Assembly: GCA_022823185.1 (NCBI GenBank)
Contig: JAJDXQ010000025.1
Span: forward strand, 1 to 64,000
DNA from: Caldilineaceae bacterium
GTDB lineage: Bacteria; Chloroflexota; Anaerolineae; Caldilineales; Caldilineaceae
Direction: 5' to 3'
DNA length: 64,000 nucleotides
Shown: positions 37,178-46,335 of the stretch, one piece after another
Layout of the letters: each line of letters starts with the position of its first letter
Numbering within the stretch: the stretch's first letter is position 1
Position numbers and translations under genes: made by a program
Notes under the pieces: generated by a model
What the model was told of the DNA's origin: nothing
The model's input: only the letters and a program-made list of their open reading frames with translations
Database searches by the model: none

Positions 37178-37344
37178 GGCCCGCCGCGCTCCCACCTCCC
37201 CGCTCCAATCACAGCCCATCCCTTAAGTTGAAAAGTCCACCCCTCAAAATCGTTGCAAATGTCGAGCGCGTACTGTACCCTCTCCATCAGGCGGAACAGA
37301 TCCCCCACTGACCCTCGTCTACAACCGGCACAGGCCACACCGCG

Positions 37345-39177
37345 ATGAGCCCGAGAAAAGTGCAGCTCGACTGGAAAATCGGCGTCAAACACTGCCCCTG
37401 CGGTCAGCCCAACCACCTTGACGAAACCCACTGCGTCAACTGTGGCTTTGGCTTCGGCGGCGCCCGGCCCCGCCAGCCCCGCCGGCCCTTTAAAATGAGA
37501 CGGGTATACAGATTCCTGCTCCTGACAGCACTGGCCCTCTATCTGACCCTATACCTGTCCAGTCCAGGAATCCCCACACAACAGTCCCTCGCCCTTGCCC
37601 AAAGCACGCAGGCAAACATCGAAACTGTACAGAACCGGCTCCTGTCTCTGACCAGTGCCGTCGACTGGCAAAAGCTATGGCTAACTATAGAGACAAGCTC
37701 AGAAGAGTGGATTCTCAACCTGGCAACCCAAATTCAGAACCTGGAGCAGCAGTTCACGAACTGGAATGAAAGGATAAGCCAGTTCGAATTACCCTTGGAC
37801 CAGAACGAAGCGCAAGTCCAGCGCGACCAAAAGCAGACTGCTGGCATGACGTCGACGGCCTTCCCGCCCACCCCGACGCCGACAGCCATCCCCATCGCCG
37901 CCAGGACCAACCTTGACATCGTGCTGGATGTCCAGGTTCAGCTGGGAAATGTCCGCACCGGACCCGGAATGAACTACGAAATTATCGGCAAGGTTCAGGA
38001 AGGGGACCGGCTGGACGATGTCTTGGAAGAGTCCGGCGGATGGTACCGATTTTGCTGTGTCAACGGAGACAAACTTGGGTGGCTGCACAGCAGCCTGGTA
38101 ACGGCATCCCATGCCGGCAAGCTTCCTCCACACCTGAATGCCGACCCCTACTACCAGAAATACCTGGACGCCGGCGGCGTGCCGATTCTGGCCCCCGCGT
38201 CAGTCTCGGACGACGAACTGTTGCGCGCGCAAGCCATCACGCTCGCCATGGTCGCGGACCGTCCTGACCTGCTCGATGTGCTGGCAGCGCAGAACACCAG
38301 GATACTGCTGTACGACAAAGAAAAGGGCGGGCTTACGCAGTTGCCAGAATTCGCCGATGAGTCAAATTCCGGTTTTGCGGGCGTGTTCGGTGAAACATCC
38401 TATGGAGAAGCCGTGGCCGCGCCCGCAATGACAACCTATCATTGCAACGAGACCCTGATTCATGAGATAGCCCACGCCTTGGACTATGCGATTCAGATAC
38501 AAGAATGGAAGGCCTTTCGTGAACCCGAATTCAAGCAGGCTCGCAATCAATCCTACCTGAGTGCGATGAAAGAAGGACTGTGGGCTGGTAGGTACGAGTC
38601 CACCGTTAGCCACGAATATTGGGCCGAAATGGTTGTACACTGGCTTCGACCAGATGTGTTTCGCACGCAATTCGGATTGCGTAACCTATCGGAATACGAC
38701 AGCAGAGCGGCCCGCCTGATTGAACACTATCTGGGCGACCCGAACCTACCGGACTTCTGTAAGACCAGGCAGTTCGCCATCAGGGGCAGGGTGTTGGATG
38801 CGAGAGGCAATCCAATGCCCGAAGTTTGGGTCACGCTATCAGCCTGGAGAAGTAAAGGCGATGGCTTTGTGCCGCTTCGTCGATATCCGGATGTGGTGGA
38901 GAAACGGACCGGGTTGGACGGCAGATTTTGGATTGAGGAAGCTGTGGACCCAGGCCTTCTGGAAGCAGCCGATTTCTTCACGTTGGGGATATGGCGAGGC
39001 GCGCCAGCCGAATGGTCGACAGCCTGTTCGATTGCAGGAATTGTCGGCATCAGCAATACGGTAGAGAAGTATCTCGGTCAGGAACGCCGCATCGAAGTGA
39101 CGGGCCAGGATTTGAGCGGATATACCATTACCATCCCAAATGGTTTTGACTGGTCCCCCGTGATGGAATGTAAGTAG
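37345..39177 (+). CDS. Membrane-anchored SH3 protein with zincin motif
   Basis: A 610-residue protein with an unusual domain order. A small zinc ribbon (C17, C19, C30, C33) on the inside is followed by a membrane segment near 52-70, and a coiled coil near 80-155. A short Pro-Thr linker leads to a bacterial SH3 domain near 185-250 (LGNVRTGPGMNYEIIG and WLHSSLV). A zincin-like domain follows with HEIAHALD at about 373-380 and a downstream EYWAEMVVHWL. The C-terminus has a carboxypeptidase-regulatory-like fold (FAIRGRVLDARGNPMPEVWV). It probably acts outside the membrane on cell-wall or surface protein. Peptidase activity is inferred from HExxH. DprA-like remnants lie on both sides. Confidence 0.7.
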   Translation: MSPRKVQLDWKIGVKHCPCGQPNHLDETHCVNCGFGFGGARPRQPRRPFKMRRVYRFLLLTALALYLTLYLSSPGIPTQQSLALAQSTQANIETVQNRLLSLTSAVDWQKLWLTIETSSEEWILNLATQIQNLEQQFTNWNERISQFELPLDQNEAQVQRDQKQTAGMTSTAFPPTPTPTAIPIAARTNLDIVLDVQVQLGNVRTGPGMNYEIIGKVQEGDRLDDVLEESGGWYRFCCVNGDKLGWLHSSLVTASHAGKLPPHLNADPYYQKYLDAGGVPILAPASVSDDELLRAQAITLAMVADRPDLLDVLAAQNTRILLYDKEKGGLTQLPEFADESNSGFAGVFGETSYGEAVAAPAMTTYHCNETLIHEIAHALDYAIQIQEWKAFREPEFKQARNQSYLSAMKEGLWAGRYESTVSHEYWAEMVVHWLRPDVFRTQFGLRNLSEYDSRAARLIEHYLGDPNLPDFCKTRQFAIRGRVLDARGNPMPEVWVTLSAWRSKGDGFVPLRRYPDVVEKRTGLDGRFWIEEAVDPGLLEAADFFTLGIWRGAPAEWSTACSIAGIVGISNTVEKYLGQERRIEVTGQDLSGYTITIPNGFDWSPVMECK

Positions 39178-39772
39178 TCTACACAGCGATCGACCGTATC
39201 GCGAGTCCCGCCTGCTCGTGGTTGCGCTGATACCCTTCGCAGCCCCGCCTGCCTCGCCGCCCTCGCCCACCGCGCCCTCATCCTCCATGCCGTGCAAAAC
39301 AGCATAAGCGAAGCCCCGCCGACCTCGCCGCCGCCAGGCCCGTCTACACCCTCCCCTCTGAACCGCGCCGCGCCCCCAACGACCTCGGTCCCTGAACAGT
39401 TCCGGCTGCCGCGAGCCGAAACATCCCCAATCCTGTCCATCCCTCAAATCCCCCCAATCTCCAGAATATCTCCCAAAGCCCTGCTCCAAACAGAACCGCG
39501 CGCGTAAGCGCGCAAATCAGACCGCGCTCCCCGCAAACCTCCCAATAGACACCACCCCACATACCCAAACCACAAAGCATTCCCATCGCATATCTTCACG
39601 CCCCTTCGCCGATCAACCCCCTCCTCCCCCAAACCCAACAAACAACCCCCACCTCCCACAAACCGGCCCAAATTGCCGAAAAGTGACCAATATCGGTTAA
39701 TATGACCGGAATAGGTCTCTTCGGGACGCGCTCCTGCCCGAGTCCGGACCACCCACCTCTCAGGGAGACAGC
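39178..39772. other. Gene-free stretch with second DprA remnant
   Basis: Apart from the DprA-like remnant at 39232 it holds A- and C-rich low-complexity sequence and a partial CTTCACGCCCCTTCGCCGAT repeat near 39594. No intact gene is visible. Confidence 0.5.
39232..39372 (+). pseudogene. Second DprA-like remnant
   Basis: CLAALAHRALILHAVQNS is read in one frame and PVYTLPS in another. Both correspond to the tail of the DprA-like pseudogene at 36735 (CFAALAHRSLILHAAQGS and PVYTVPS). The DNA in between aligns over about 130 bases with small indels. Nothing of the N-terminal half is present. Confidence 0.6.
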
Positions 39773-40669
39773 ATGAATCGCAAGCTAGGCATCGCAATCG
39801 CGGCGCTGTTCGCAGTCGCCCTCGTCTTCGGCGCCTCCCGCCTCCAGGCCCAGGGCGTCCTCACCCTCGAAGATCTGGCCGAAAGGCTCGCCGCGCTCAC
39901 CTCCGGCCACGATGAAACGCTGGAACGCCTGGCCGCGCTCGAAGCCGCGGCCGCCTCGGCAAACTGGCTGGCCGGCATCCCCATCCGCGACGAAGACCGC
40001 TGCGCACCCTACGAGTCCGACGACTACCGCTATCCCCAGGCCCTGGAAGCCCAGATCATGGCCGAGATGGACGGCGCCTTCTACAGCCCCTACACCGGCG
40101 AGACCTTCGACTGGGCCGACGAGGTCGACATCGAGCACATCGTCGCCCGCAGCGAAGCCCACGACAGCGGCCTCTGCGCCGCCGACATCTTCACCCGCCT
40201 CGCCTTCGCCAGCGACCCGCTCAACCTCACCTTCGCCTCCCCCCAACTGAACCGCGACGAGAAAGTGGCCAAAGATGTCGCCGAATGGCTGCCCGACTTG
40301 AACCGCTGCTGGTTCGTCAACCGCGTCGTCGCCGTCAAGCGCCGCTACGGCCTCTCCATGGACCCCCGCGAGGCCCAAGCCGCCCTCGCCGTGCTCGAAT
40401 CCTGCCCCTCCTTCGCCATGGTCTACCAGGCGCCCCCGGAAACCGGGTCGGCCTCTACTTCCGAAAGCACCAACGCGTCCGCGGCCGAAGGCTCGCAGGG
40501 TTCGGATTCACAGATCGAAGTCGACGCACTTAGCCTCTACGACGACAACAACAACGGCCGCATCACCTGCGCCGAAGCCCGCGCACACGGCATCGCCCCC
40601 GTCCGCAACGGCCATCCCGCCTATGAGTACATGAACGATCCGGACAAGGACGGTGTGGTATGTGAATAG
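39773..40669 (+). CDS. Exported HNH nuclease with Excalibur domain (short form)
   Basis: A 298-residue protein. Residues 1-27 are a signal peptide (AIAALFAVALVFGASRLQAQ). A short coiled coil follows, then a GmrSD/DUF1524-type HNH nuclease core with VDIEHIVARSEAHDSGLC near 120 and SDPLNLTFASPQLNRDEK near 145. The C-terminal Excalibur domain (YDDNNNGRITCAEARAHGI and DKDGVVCE) is a calcium-binding module found in surface proteins. Cysteines in CAPYESDDYRYP and ESCPSF suit an oxidising environment. It probably degrades DNA outside the cell. GGGAGACAGC precedes the ATG. The gene at 40922 is a longer paralogue. Confidence 0.8.
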   Translation: MNRKLGIAIAALFAVALVFGASRLQAQGVLTLEDLAERLAALTSGHDETLERLAALEAAAASANWLAGIPIRDEDRCAPYESDDYRYPQALEAQIMAEMDGAFYSPYTGETFDWADEVDIEHIVARSEAHDSGLCAADIFTRLAFASDPLNLTFASPQLNRDEKVAKDVAEWLPDLNRCWFVNRVVAVKRRYGLSMDPREAQAALAVLESCPSFAMVYQAPPETGSASTSESTNASAAEGSQGSDSQIEVDALSLYDDNNNGRITCAEARAHGIAPVRNGHPAYEYMNDPDKDGVVCE

Positions 40670-40921
40670 GGAGGTCCCGCCCTGAGAAGAGGAGCCTCAA
40701 CCGGCCCTCACCTTGCCCACTGTCTTCATAGCCCCGCTATCACCTGGCGCCTGTGCAGCGCAGAGTTGGCCCCGTTGCCGCTCAGCGCCCACAGCAAGTT
40801 CGATCAACCCGCCGCCGCGCAGGAGATCACCATTTCCGGCCTCTGCCGCGCCTGGGCGGAAGCGGTGTCCGTTTGCCGCGTCAGATAACCGGACCGCATA
40901 ACGCCATCAAGCAGACCATCC

Positions 40922-42394
40922 ATGAAACGATTTCTCCGATTCCTTGCCTTTCTCATCGCCCTCCTCGCCTTCGTCGCACTCATCGTGATGGTGGGGTTCA
41001 TGGCAACACAGTTCACCGAGCTTTCGACGCAGGTCGCCGAGCTCTCGCAACGCGTACAAGAGCTCGAAGAGTCCAACGGGGGCGGGTCCGCGCCCGAGCC
41101 TGCACCCGATGGGCATTCCATTAGGCTTACGCCCACGCCCACCCCGACCACACCCACGCCGTCGCCGGAGCCGACCCGGACACCCACCCGCACGCCCACA
41201 GCGTCCGGACCGACCGCAACGCCGACCGAGACCAACACGCCCGGGCCCGCGCCGACAAGCTCGCCCACCTCCACATTGACGGCGACCAGAGTCCCCACCT
41301 CGACGCGCACCCCCCGGCCGACCGGAACGCCCACAGCCACCCGCACACCCAGGCCGACTCGAACGCCCACCAGAGCGCCCACGGCCACCCCCACACCGGC
41401 GCCCGCCCCCTACTTCACCGTCAACACCGCGCTGGCCAACGTGCGCACAGGGCCCGGAAACAACTACCCGGTTATCGGTACCGCGGCCCAGGGCGAGCGC
41501 TACGACATCATCGCCCGCAACCCCGCCAACAGCCTCAGAGCCGCCTGGCTGCAGTTCTGCTGCGTAAACGAGCAGAGCGGCTGGATCTACGCGCCGCTCC
41601 TGATCATAAGCCATGACCTGTCCGCGATTCCGATCGCCTCCGCCATACCGCAGCCGCCCACCCCCACGCCCACCGCATCATCGTCAGGCGGAGACAGGGG
41701 AGGCTACCTGGACGGCATCAGAATCGTGTCCGAAAACCGCTGCTCGCCCTACAATTCGGACGACTACCGCTACCCCCAAAGCGTCGAGCCCCAGATCGTC
41801 GCCCAGCAGGGCGGCCGCATCTACAGCCCCTACACCGGCCGCTACTTCGCCAACCGCGGCGAAACCGACATCGAACACGTCGTCGCCCGCAGCGAAGCCC
41901 ACGACAGCGGCCTCTGCGCCGCCGATGGCAACACTCGCCGCGCCTTCGCCCGCGATCTGCTCAACCTCACCCTGGCCAGCCCCAGCGTGAACAGACACCA
42001 GAAGGTCGACAAGGACGTAGCGCAGTGGCTGCCAGCCATGAACCAGTGCTGGTACGTGAACCAGGTCGTTCAGGTCAAACGCAAGTACAATCTGACGATG
42101 GACCGGGCCGAGGCCGCAGCCGCAGAACGGGTGCTTGCCGGATGCAACAGCACGGCCATGCAGTTCACCGACCCAGGCTCGGCGTCAGCGCCACCTCCTA
42201 CGGCAACGCCTCTGCCGGCGACCGGTGCGGGCGGAAATTGCGATAGCAACCCACTTGGCTGCTACGACGACAACGGGAACGGCCGCATCACCTGCGCCGA
42301 AGCCCGCCGGCACGGCATCGCCCCCGTTCCGCGCAGCCATCCCGCGTATCAATACATGAGAGACGGCGACAGCGACGGCGTCGTGTGCGAGTAA
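40922..42394 (+). CDS. Membrane-anchored SH3-HNH-Excalibur protein (long form)
   Basis: A 490-residue paralogue of the preceding gene with added parts. One membrane segment (FLIALLAFVALIVMVGFMA) anchors it, and a coiled coil follows. A stalk of about 95 residues is almost wholly Thr, Pro, Arg and Ser repeats. An SH3 domain spans about 160-225 (ALANVRTGPGNNYPVIGT). The HNH core has TDIEHVVARSEAHDSGLC near 316 and the Excalibur domain closes the protein (CYDDNGNGRITCAEARRHGI). The stalk should hold the nuclease away from the membrane, while SH3 may bind the cell wall. The shared HNH-Excalibur part shows a clear duplication. Confidence 0.82.
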   Translation: MKRFLRFLAFLIALLAFVALIVMVGFMATQFTELSTQVAELSQRVQELEESNGGGSAPEPAPDGHSIRLTPTPTPTTPTPSPEPTRTPTRTPTASGPTATPTETNTPGPAPTSSPTSTLTATRVPTSTRTPRPTGTPTATRTPRPTRTPTRAPTATPTPAPAPYFTVNTALANVRTGPGNNYPVIGTAAQGERYDIIARNPANSLRAAWLQFCCVNEQSGWIYAPLLIISHDLSAIPIASAIPQPPTPTPTASSSGGDRGGYLDGIRIVSENRCSPYNSDDYRYPQSVEPQIVAQQGGRIYSPYTGRYFANRGETDIEHVVARSEAHDSGLCAADGNTRRAFARDLLNLTLASPSVNRHQKVDKDVAQWLPAMNQCWYVNQVVQVKRKYNLTMDRAEAAAAERVLAGCNSTAMQFTDPGSASAPPPTATPLPATGAGGNCDSNPLGCYDDNGNGRITCAEARRHGIAPVPRSHPAYQYMRDGDSDGVVCE

Positions 42395-42425
42395 CCCGTC
42401 TCCGCCGCAGCGGCCAGCCGCCCCG

Positions 42426-42460
42426 CACTGCCCACTAACCACCCACCACTGCCCACTGCC
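42426..42460. repeat. Tandem heptad array, five units
   Basis: Units are CACTGCC, CACTAAC, CACCCAC, CACTGCC, CACTGCC in exact 7-bp register. Confidence 0.8.
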
Positions 42461-42513
42461 GTCCAGACCCCGCCCCTCGCCCACAAATCAAATCCCCCAA
42501 ATCCCTTTAATCC

Positions 42514-42561
42514 CCCCAAATCCCCGTTCAGACAACTCCCCAAATCCCCGTCCAGACAACA
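42514..42561. repeat. Two 24-bp direct repeats
   Basis: CCCCAAATCCCCGTTCAGAC plus AACT is followed directly by the same 24 bases with T to C and a changed last base. It lies about 90 bases before the next gene. Confidence 0.7.
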
Positions 42562-42653
42562 CCCATCCCCGTCGAAAACCAGCCTTTGCAACGCCACACC
42601 CAATCAGGTAAAATACCCCCAGCACGTCCTTATCCGTTCAGGAGAACGCCCAT

Positions 42654-43844
42654 TTGTCGTTCCGCCCCTTCTATCTAGGCGATGCCCTGCTTCTGCAGCG
42701 TCTGCGCAACGTTTCCTCGCCTCTCCAGATTGAGCGCATCCTGCTGGAATCGGTTTCACCTGTGCGTACCGCGCTCCGCTCCTGCTTCCCCTGGTACCGC
42801 CACAGCTCCTTCACCTACGTCCTCCGCCAGGAAGAAAACGGCCTCGCCCGCGAAGGTCTCATCCAGCTCCGTATCCGCCCCCACAGCCGCGAAGCCGACG
42901 TGACCCTGCTCTCCCCCGCCCTCGACGCGCCCCAGGGCCATCCCGCCATCTGGCAAAAACTGCTCGCCTACAGCGCACAGCATATCTTCCGCCAAAACGT
43001 CTGCCGCCTCTTCAGCGACCTGCCCGACCAGCCGCTCCTCGTCAATACCTTCCGCCAGGCCGGCTTCGCGCCGCTCACACAGGTCACCGTCTGGCGCCTC
43101 GACAGCGCCCAGCTCGCCCCGTCCGCCCCAACCGTGCGCCCCCAAACCGCCGCCGACGAGCGCGACCTCCAGCAGCTATACCAGCGCATCACCCCCCTGC
43201 CCGTCCAGCAGCTGGAGACAGGCCTCGCGCCCGACCATCCCGAAGAGGAACGCATCCCGCCCATCCTCTCCAACCCGCACCAGGTCTCCATGTCCGGCTT
43301 CGTGCTCGACGACGACCGCGGGCCCGGGCTCGCCGGCTCCGTCCAGATCCTGTGGGGCAAACGCGGCGCCTGGATCCGCCTCTGGGTCAATACAAACGAT
43401 CCCGACCCGCACAGCGCCCACCTTCTGCTCGACTTCGCCCTGCAGCGCATCCACGAAGCCCCGCACGTCCACCGCGCCTACATCGGCGTGCGCGCCTACC
43501 AGACCGGCATCAACGCGCTTCTCAGCGATTTCGGCTTCGCGCCCATCACCGACAGAATGCTCATGGTGCGCAATATCCTCCAATGGCAGCGCCGCCCCGT
43601 CGACCACCGCATGCCCGCCCTTGAATCCGTGCGCGACGCCGTGCCCGGCTCCCTCGCCATCCCTGAATTCAGAGGCCGCCGCCCCCGTCCCCCCGGACAC
43701 CCCTCAACAACCAATTGCCTGGCGGCCTCCAAACCCAGCCGGCCTGCGCTTCTCCGAAGCCTGCGCCCACCGGCGCTACCGCCCGACAGCCACCCGCCCC
43801 GCAACAGCCCAACGCACCCGCGGGAAACACTGACATCACCGTGA
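42654..43844 (+). CDS. GNAT-like protein, possible acetyltransferase
   Basis: A 396-residue protein that looks like two GNAT-type halves. The second half has AGSVQILWGKRGAWIRLWVN then HLLLDFALQRIHEAPHVHRA and a C-terminal strand FGFAPITDRMLMVRNI, matching the order of GNAT strands 4-6, but the acetyl-CoA loop R/QxxGxG/A is not clear. The last 70 residues are Pro- and Arg-rich and probably disordered. The start is a TTG with TCAGGAGAACG upstream, and no ATG or GTG fits the first strand. It sits 86 bases before the R3H ATPase gene, reading the same way. Function unknown. Confidence 0.55.
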   Translation: MSFRPFYLGDALLLQRLRNVSSPLQIERILLESVSPVRTALRSCFPWYRHSSFTYVLRQEENGLAREGLIQLRIRPHSREADVTLLSPALDAPQGHPAIWQKLLAYSAQHIFRQNVCRLFSDLPDQPLLVNTFRQAGFAPLTQVTVWRLDSAQLAPSAPTVRPQTAADERDLQQLYQRITPLPVQQLETGLAPDHPEEERIPPILSNPHQVSMSGFVLDDDRGPGLAGSVQILWGKRGAWIRLWVNTNDPDPHSAHLLLDFALQRIHEAPHVHRAYIGVRAYQTGINALLSDFGFAPITDRMLMVRNILQWQRRPVDHRMPALESVRDAVPGSLAIPEFRGRRPRPPGHPSTTNCLAASKPSRPALLRSLRPPALPPDSHPPRNSPTHPRETLTSP

Positions 43845-43895
43845 TCCACAACGTTCAAACAACCCGCCAACCCAACCGCCTCGCCAAACCGGCGT

Positions 43896-43927
43896 CACAA
43901 AAAACGAAAAACTAAAAACTGAAAACT
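43896..43927. repeat. AAAAACTAAAAACTGAAAACT-type repeat abutting a start codon
   Basis: GAAAAACTAAAAACTGAAAA followed by CTCCC, four bases before the ATG of the R3H ATPase gene. It belongs to the A-rich branch of the heptad family and replaces a normal ribosome binding site here. Confidence 0.6.
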
Positions 43928-43930
43928 CCC

Positions 43931-45547
43931 ATGACCCTACGCATCGCAGATGACCTCGACCTCCTCCTCGCCGTTCTCCCGGAGCGCATCCGCGCCTCCC
44001 TGCAACAGCTCGGCCGCGCCAGCGACCTCATCGAAATCGTCATGGACCTCGGCCGCCTGCCCGAAGCGCGCTTCCCCGACGGCGAAGTCTGCCTCAGCCA
44101 GGAAGAAACCTCCCGCGATGACCTCCACCACGTCATCGACAACATCGGCGACTTCGGCGCCGACAACCGCGCCGGCATCGAACGCACTCTCCACCGCATC
44201 TCCGCCATCCGCAACCGCAAAGGCGTCGTCATCGGCCTCACCTGCCGCGTCGGGCGCGCCGTCTACGGCGTCATCGACATCATCCAGGACATCATCACCA
44301 GCGGCAGCAGCCTCCTCCTCCTCGGCCGGCCAGGCGTCGGCAAAACGACCCTCCTGCGCGAAGCCTCCCGCGTCCTCAGCGACAATAAACGCGTTGTCAT
44401 CGTCGACACCAGCAACGAAATCGCCGGCGACGGCGACATCCCACACCCCTCCATCGGCCGCGCCCGCCGCATGCAGGTCGCTACCCCCACCCTGCAGCAC
44501 GAAGTCATGATCGAAGCCGTCGAAAACCACATGCCCGAAGCCATCATCATCGACGAAATCGGCCGCGAACTCGAAGCCGTCGCCGCCCGCACCATCGCCG
44601 AACGCGGCGTCCAGCTCATCGGCACCGCCCACGGCAATACCCTCGAAAACCTCCTCATGAACCCCACCCTCTCCGACCTCGTCGGCGGCATCGATACCGT
44701 CACCCTGTCCGACGAAGAAGCCCGCCGCCGCGGCACCCAGAAAACCGTGCTCGAGCGCAAAGCCCCGCCCACCTTCGACGTGCTCATCGAAATCCAGGAA
44801 CGCCAGCGCATGATCGTCCACCACAAGGTCGCCGACGCCGTCGACTCGCTCCTGCGCGGCTGGACCCTCTCGCCCGAAATCCGCTACGTCAACAGCGACA
44901 ACCAGGTCCATGTCGAATCCGTCGAAAGCCAGGAACGGCCCGGCCGCATCGGGCGGAGCCGCCAGGGCCCCGAAAGCGGCGGCCGCCGCCGTCAGCGCGG
45001 CAAACGCGGCGAAGATCGCGCCAACCAGCTCGCGCAGGATTTCGCCGACCGCGCCGCCCAACCCAACGGCGACGGCAAACGCAAGGCCGTGCGCGTCTTC
45101 CCCTACGGCATCGGCCAAAACCGCTTGCGCACCGCCGCCCAGAACCTCAAAGTCCCCATCGAAGTCGTCAAAGAGCTGCACGACGCCGATATCGTCATGA
45201 CCCTCAAAAACTACTTCCGCCAGAAACCCCAGCCCATCGCCGACGCCGAACGCCAGAACGTGCCCGTCTACGTCCTCCGCAGCAATACCGTCACCCAGAT
45301 GGAGCAATACCTGCTCGACGTCTTCCAGCTCCGCCGCGACGACCCCGACCTCGTCTTCGACTCCGCCATGCGCGAAACCCAAATCGCGATTCAACGCCTC
45401 CTCAAAGGCGAGAAATCGGTCGAACTCAGCCCGCAGGCCGCCTCCATCCGCAGCCAGCAACACCAGCTCGCCCGCACCGCCAACCTCATCAGCCACAGCT
45501 ACGGCCGCGAACCACACCGCTGCGTCCGCATCTTCAGCCCGTCCTGA
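43931..45547 (+). CDS. R3H-domain AAA ATPase (Ycf45/SpoIIIAA-like)
   Basis: A 538-residue ATPase. The core matches the SpoIIIAA/Ycf45 group: ISAIRNRKGVVIGLTCRVGR, Walker A LLGRPGVGKTTLLRE near 132-141, VDTSNEIAGDGDIPH, and Walker B AIIIDEIGRELEA near 205, then TAHGNTLENLL. A linker rich in Gly and Arg (QGPESGGRRRQRGKRGED) leads to a C-terminal half ending in an R3H-like motif (ANLISHSYGREPHRCVRIF), which binds single-stranded nucleic acid. Homologues occur in Chloroflexota, cyanobacteria and plastids, and their role is unclear. It is followed closely by tmk in the same direction. Confidence 0.85.
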   Translation: MTLRIADDLDLLLAVLPERIRASLQQLGRASDLIEIVMDLGRLPEARFPDGEVCLSQEETSRDDLHHVIDNIGDFGADNRAGIERTLHRISAIRNRKGVVIGLTCRVGRAVYGVIDIIQDIITSGSSLLLLGRPGVGKTTLLREASRVLSDNKRVVIVDTSNEIAGDGDIPHPSIGRARRMQVATPTLQHEVMIEAVENHMPEAIIIDEIGRELEAVAARTIAERGVQLIGTAHGNTLENLLMNPTLSDLVGGIDTVTLSDEEARRRGTQKTVLERKAPPTFDVLIEIQERQRMIVHHKVADAVDSLLRGWTLSPEIRYVNSDNQVHVESVESQERPGRIGRSRQGPESGGRRRQRGKRGEDRANQLAQDFADRAAQPNGDGKRKAVRVFPYGIGQNRLRTAAQNLKVPIEVVKELHDADIVMTLKNYFRQKPQPIADAERQNVPVYVLRSNTVTQMEQYLLDVFQLRRDDPDLVFDSAMRETQIAIQRLLKGEKSVELSPQAASIRSQQHQLARTANLISHSYGREPHRCVRIFSPS

Positions 45548-45574
45548 ACGCCGCCAGCATATCCTGCCTCCACC

Positions 45575-46210
45575 ATGTTCATCTCCTTCGAAGGCTCCGA
45601 CGGCAGCGGCAAAACAACCCAAATCCACCTGCTCGCCGACCACCTGCGCGCAGCCGGCCGCTCCGTGCTCACCACCCGCGAACCCGGCGGCACCCGCATC
45701 GGCGACGGCATCCGCCAGCTCCTCCTCGACCTCGCCCACACCGAAATGCACGCCCGCGCCGAAACCCTGCTCTTCAACGCCGCCCGCGCCCAGATCGTCG
45801 CAGAGGTCATCCGTCCCGCGCTCGCCGCCCGCATAACCGTCCTCTGCGACCGCTTCGCCGACAGCACCCTCGCCTACCAGGGCTACGGTCATCAGCAGGA
45901 GACCGCCGAGCTCGAGCGCCTCATCGCCTACGCCACCGGCGGCCTCCGCCCACACCTCACCATCTATCTCGATATCCCGCCCGCCGAAGGCATCCGCCGC
46001 AACCGCGGCCGCGCCGACGGCGACTGGAACCGCCTCGACGCCCAGGAGCTGTCCTTCTATCAGCGGGTCGAAACCGGCTACCGCCAGCTCATCGCGCAAG
46101 AGCCCGAACGCTGGGCCGTCATCGACGCCGCCCGCCCGCGCAACGAAGTCCATCAGGACATCGTCAACGCCGTGCAGCGCAAACTGCCAGCCCTCGCCTC
46201 CAGCCCCTGA
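45575..46210 (+). CDS. tmk: Thymidylate kinase
   Basis: A 211-residue kinase that phosphorylates dTMP to dTDP for DNA synthesis. The P-loop is FEGSDGSGKTTQ at 5-16. REPGGTRIGDGIRQLL is the nucleoside-binding motif, CDRFADSTLAYQGYG carries the DRF/Y motif near 91, and the LID region has RRNRGRADGDWNRLD. Length is normal. The gene follows the R3H ATPase by 28 bases and probably shares its transcript. No strong ribosome binding site is seen before the ATG. Confidence 0.95.
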   Translation: MFISFEGSDGSGKTTQIHLLADHLRAAGRSVLTTREPGGTRIGDGIRQLLLDLAHTEMHARAETLLFNAARAQIVAEVIRPALAARITVLCDRFADSTLAYQGYGHQQETAELERLIAYATGGLRPHLTIYLDIPPAEGIRRNRGRADGDWNRLDAQELSFYQRVETGYRQLIAQEPERWAVIDAARPRNEVHQDIVNAVQRKLPALASSP

Positions 46211-46335
46211 AACCGGCTCTTCGACATGGCAAACCGCTAAATGACAGCCCGCTATCCCCCACCGCGCTCTGCGGTTAGACGCGCCTCAAAACCCGGTTCC
46301 GCGTGCATCCGCCTTCGCCGCCCTGCCGCAAACAG

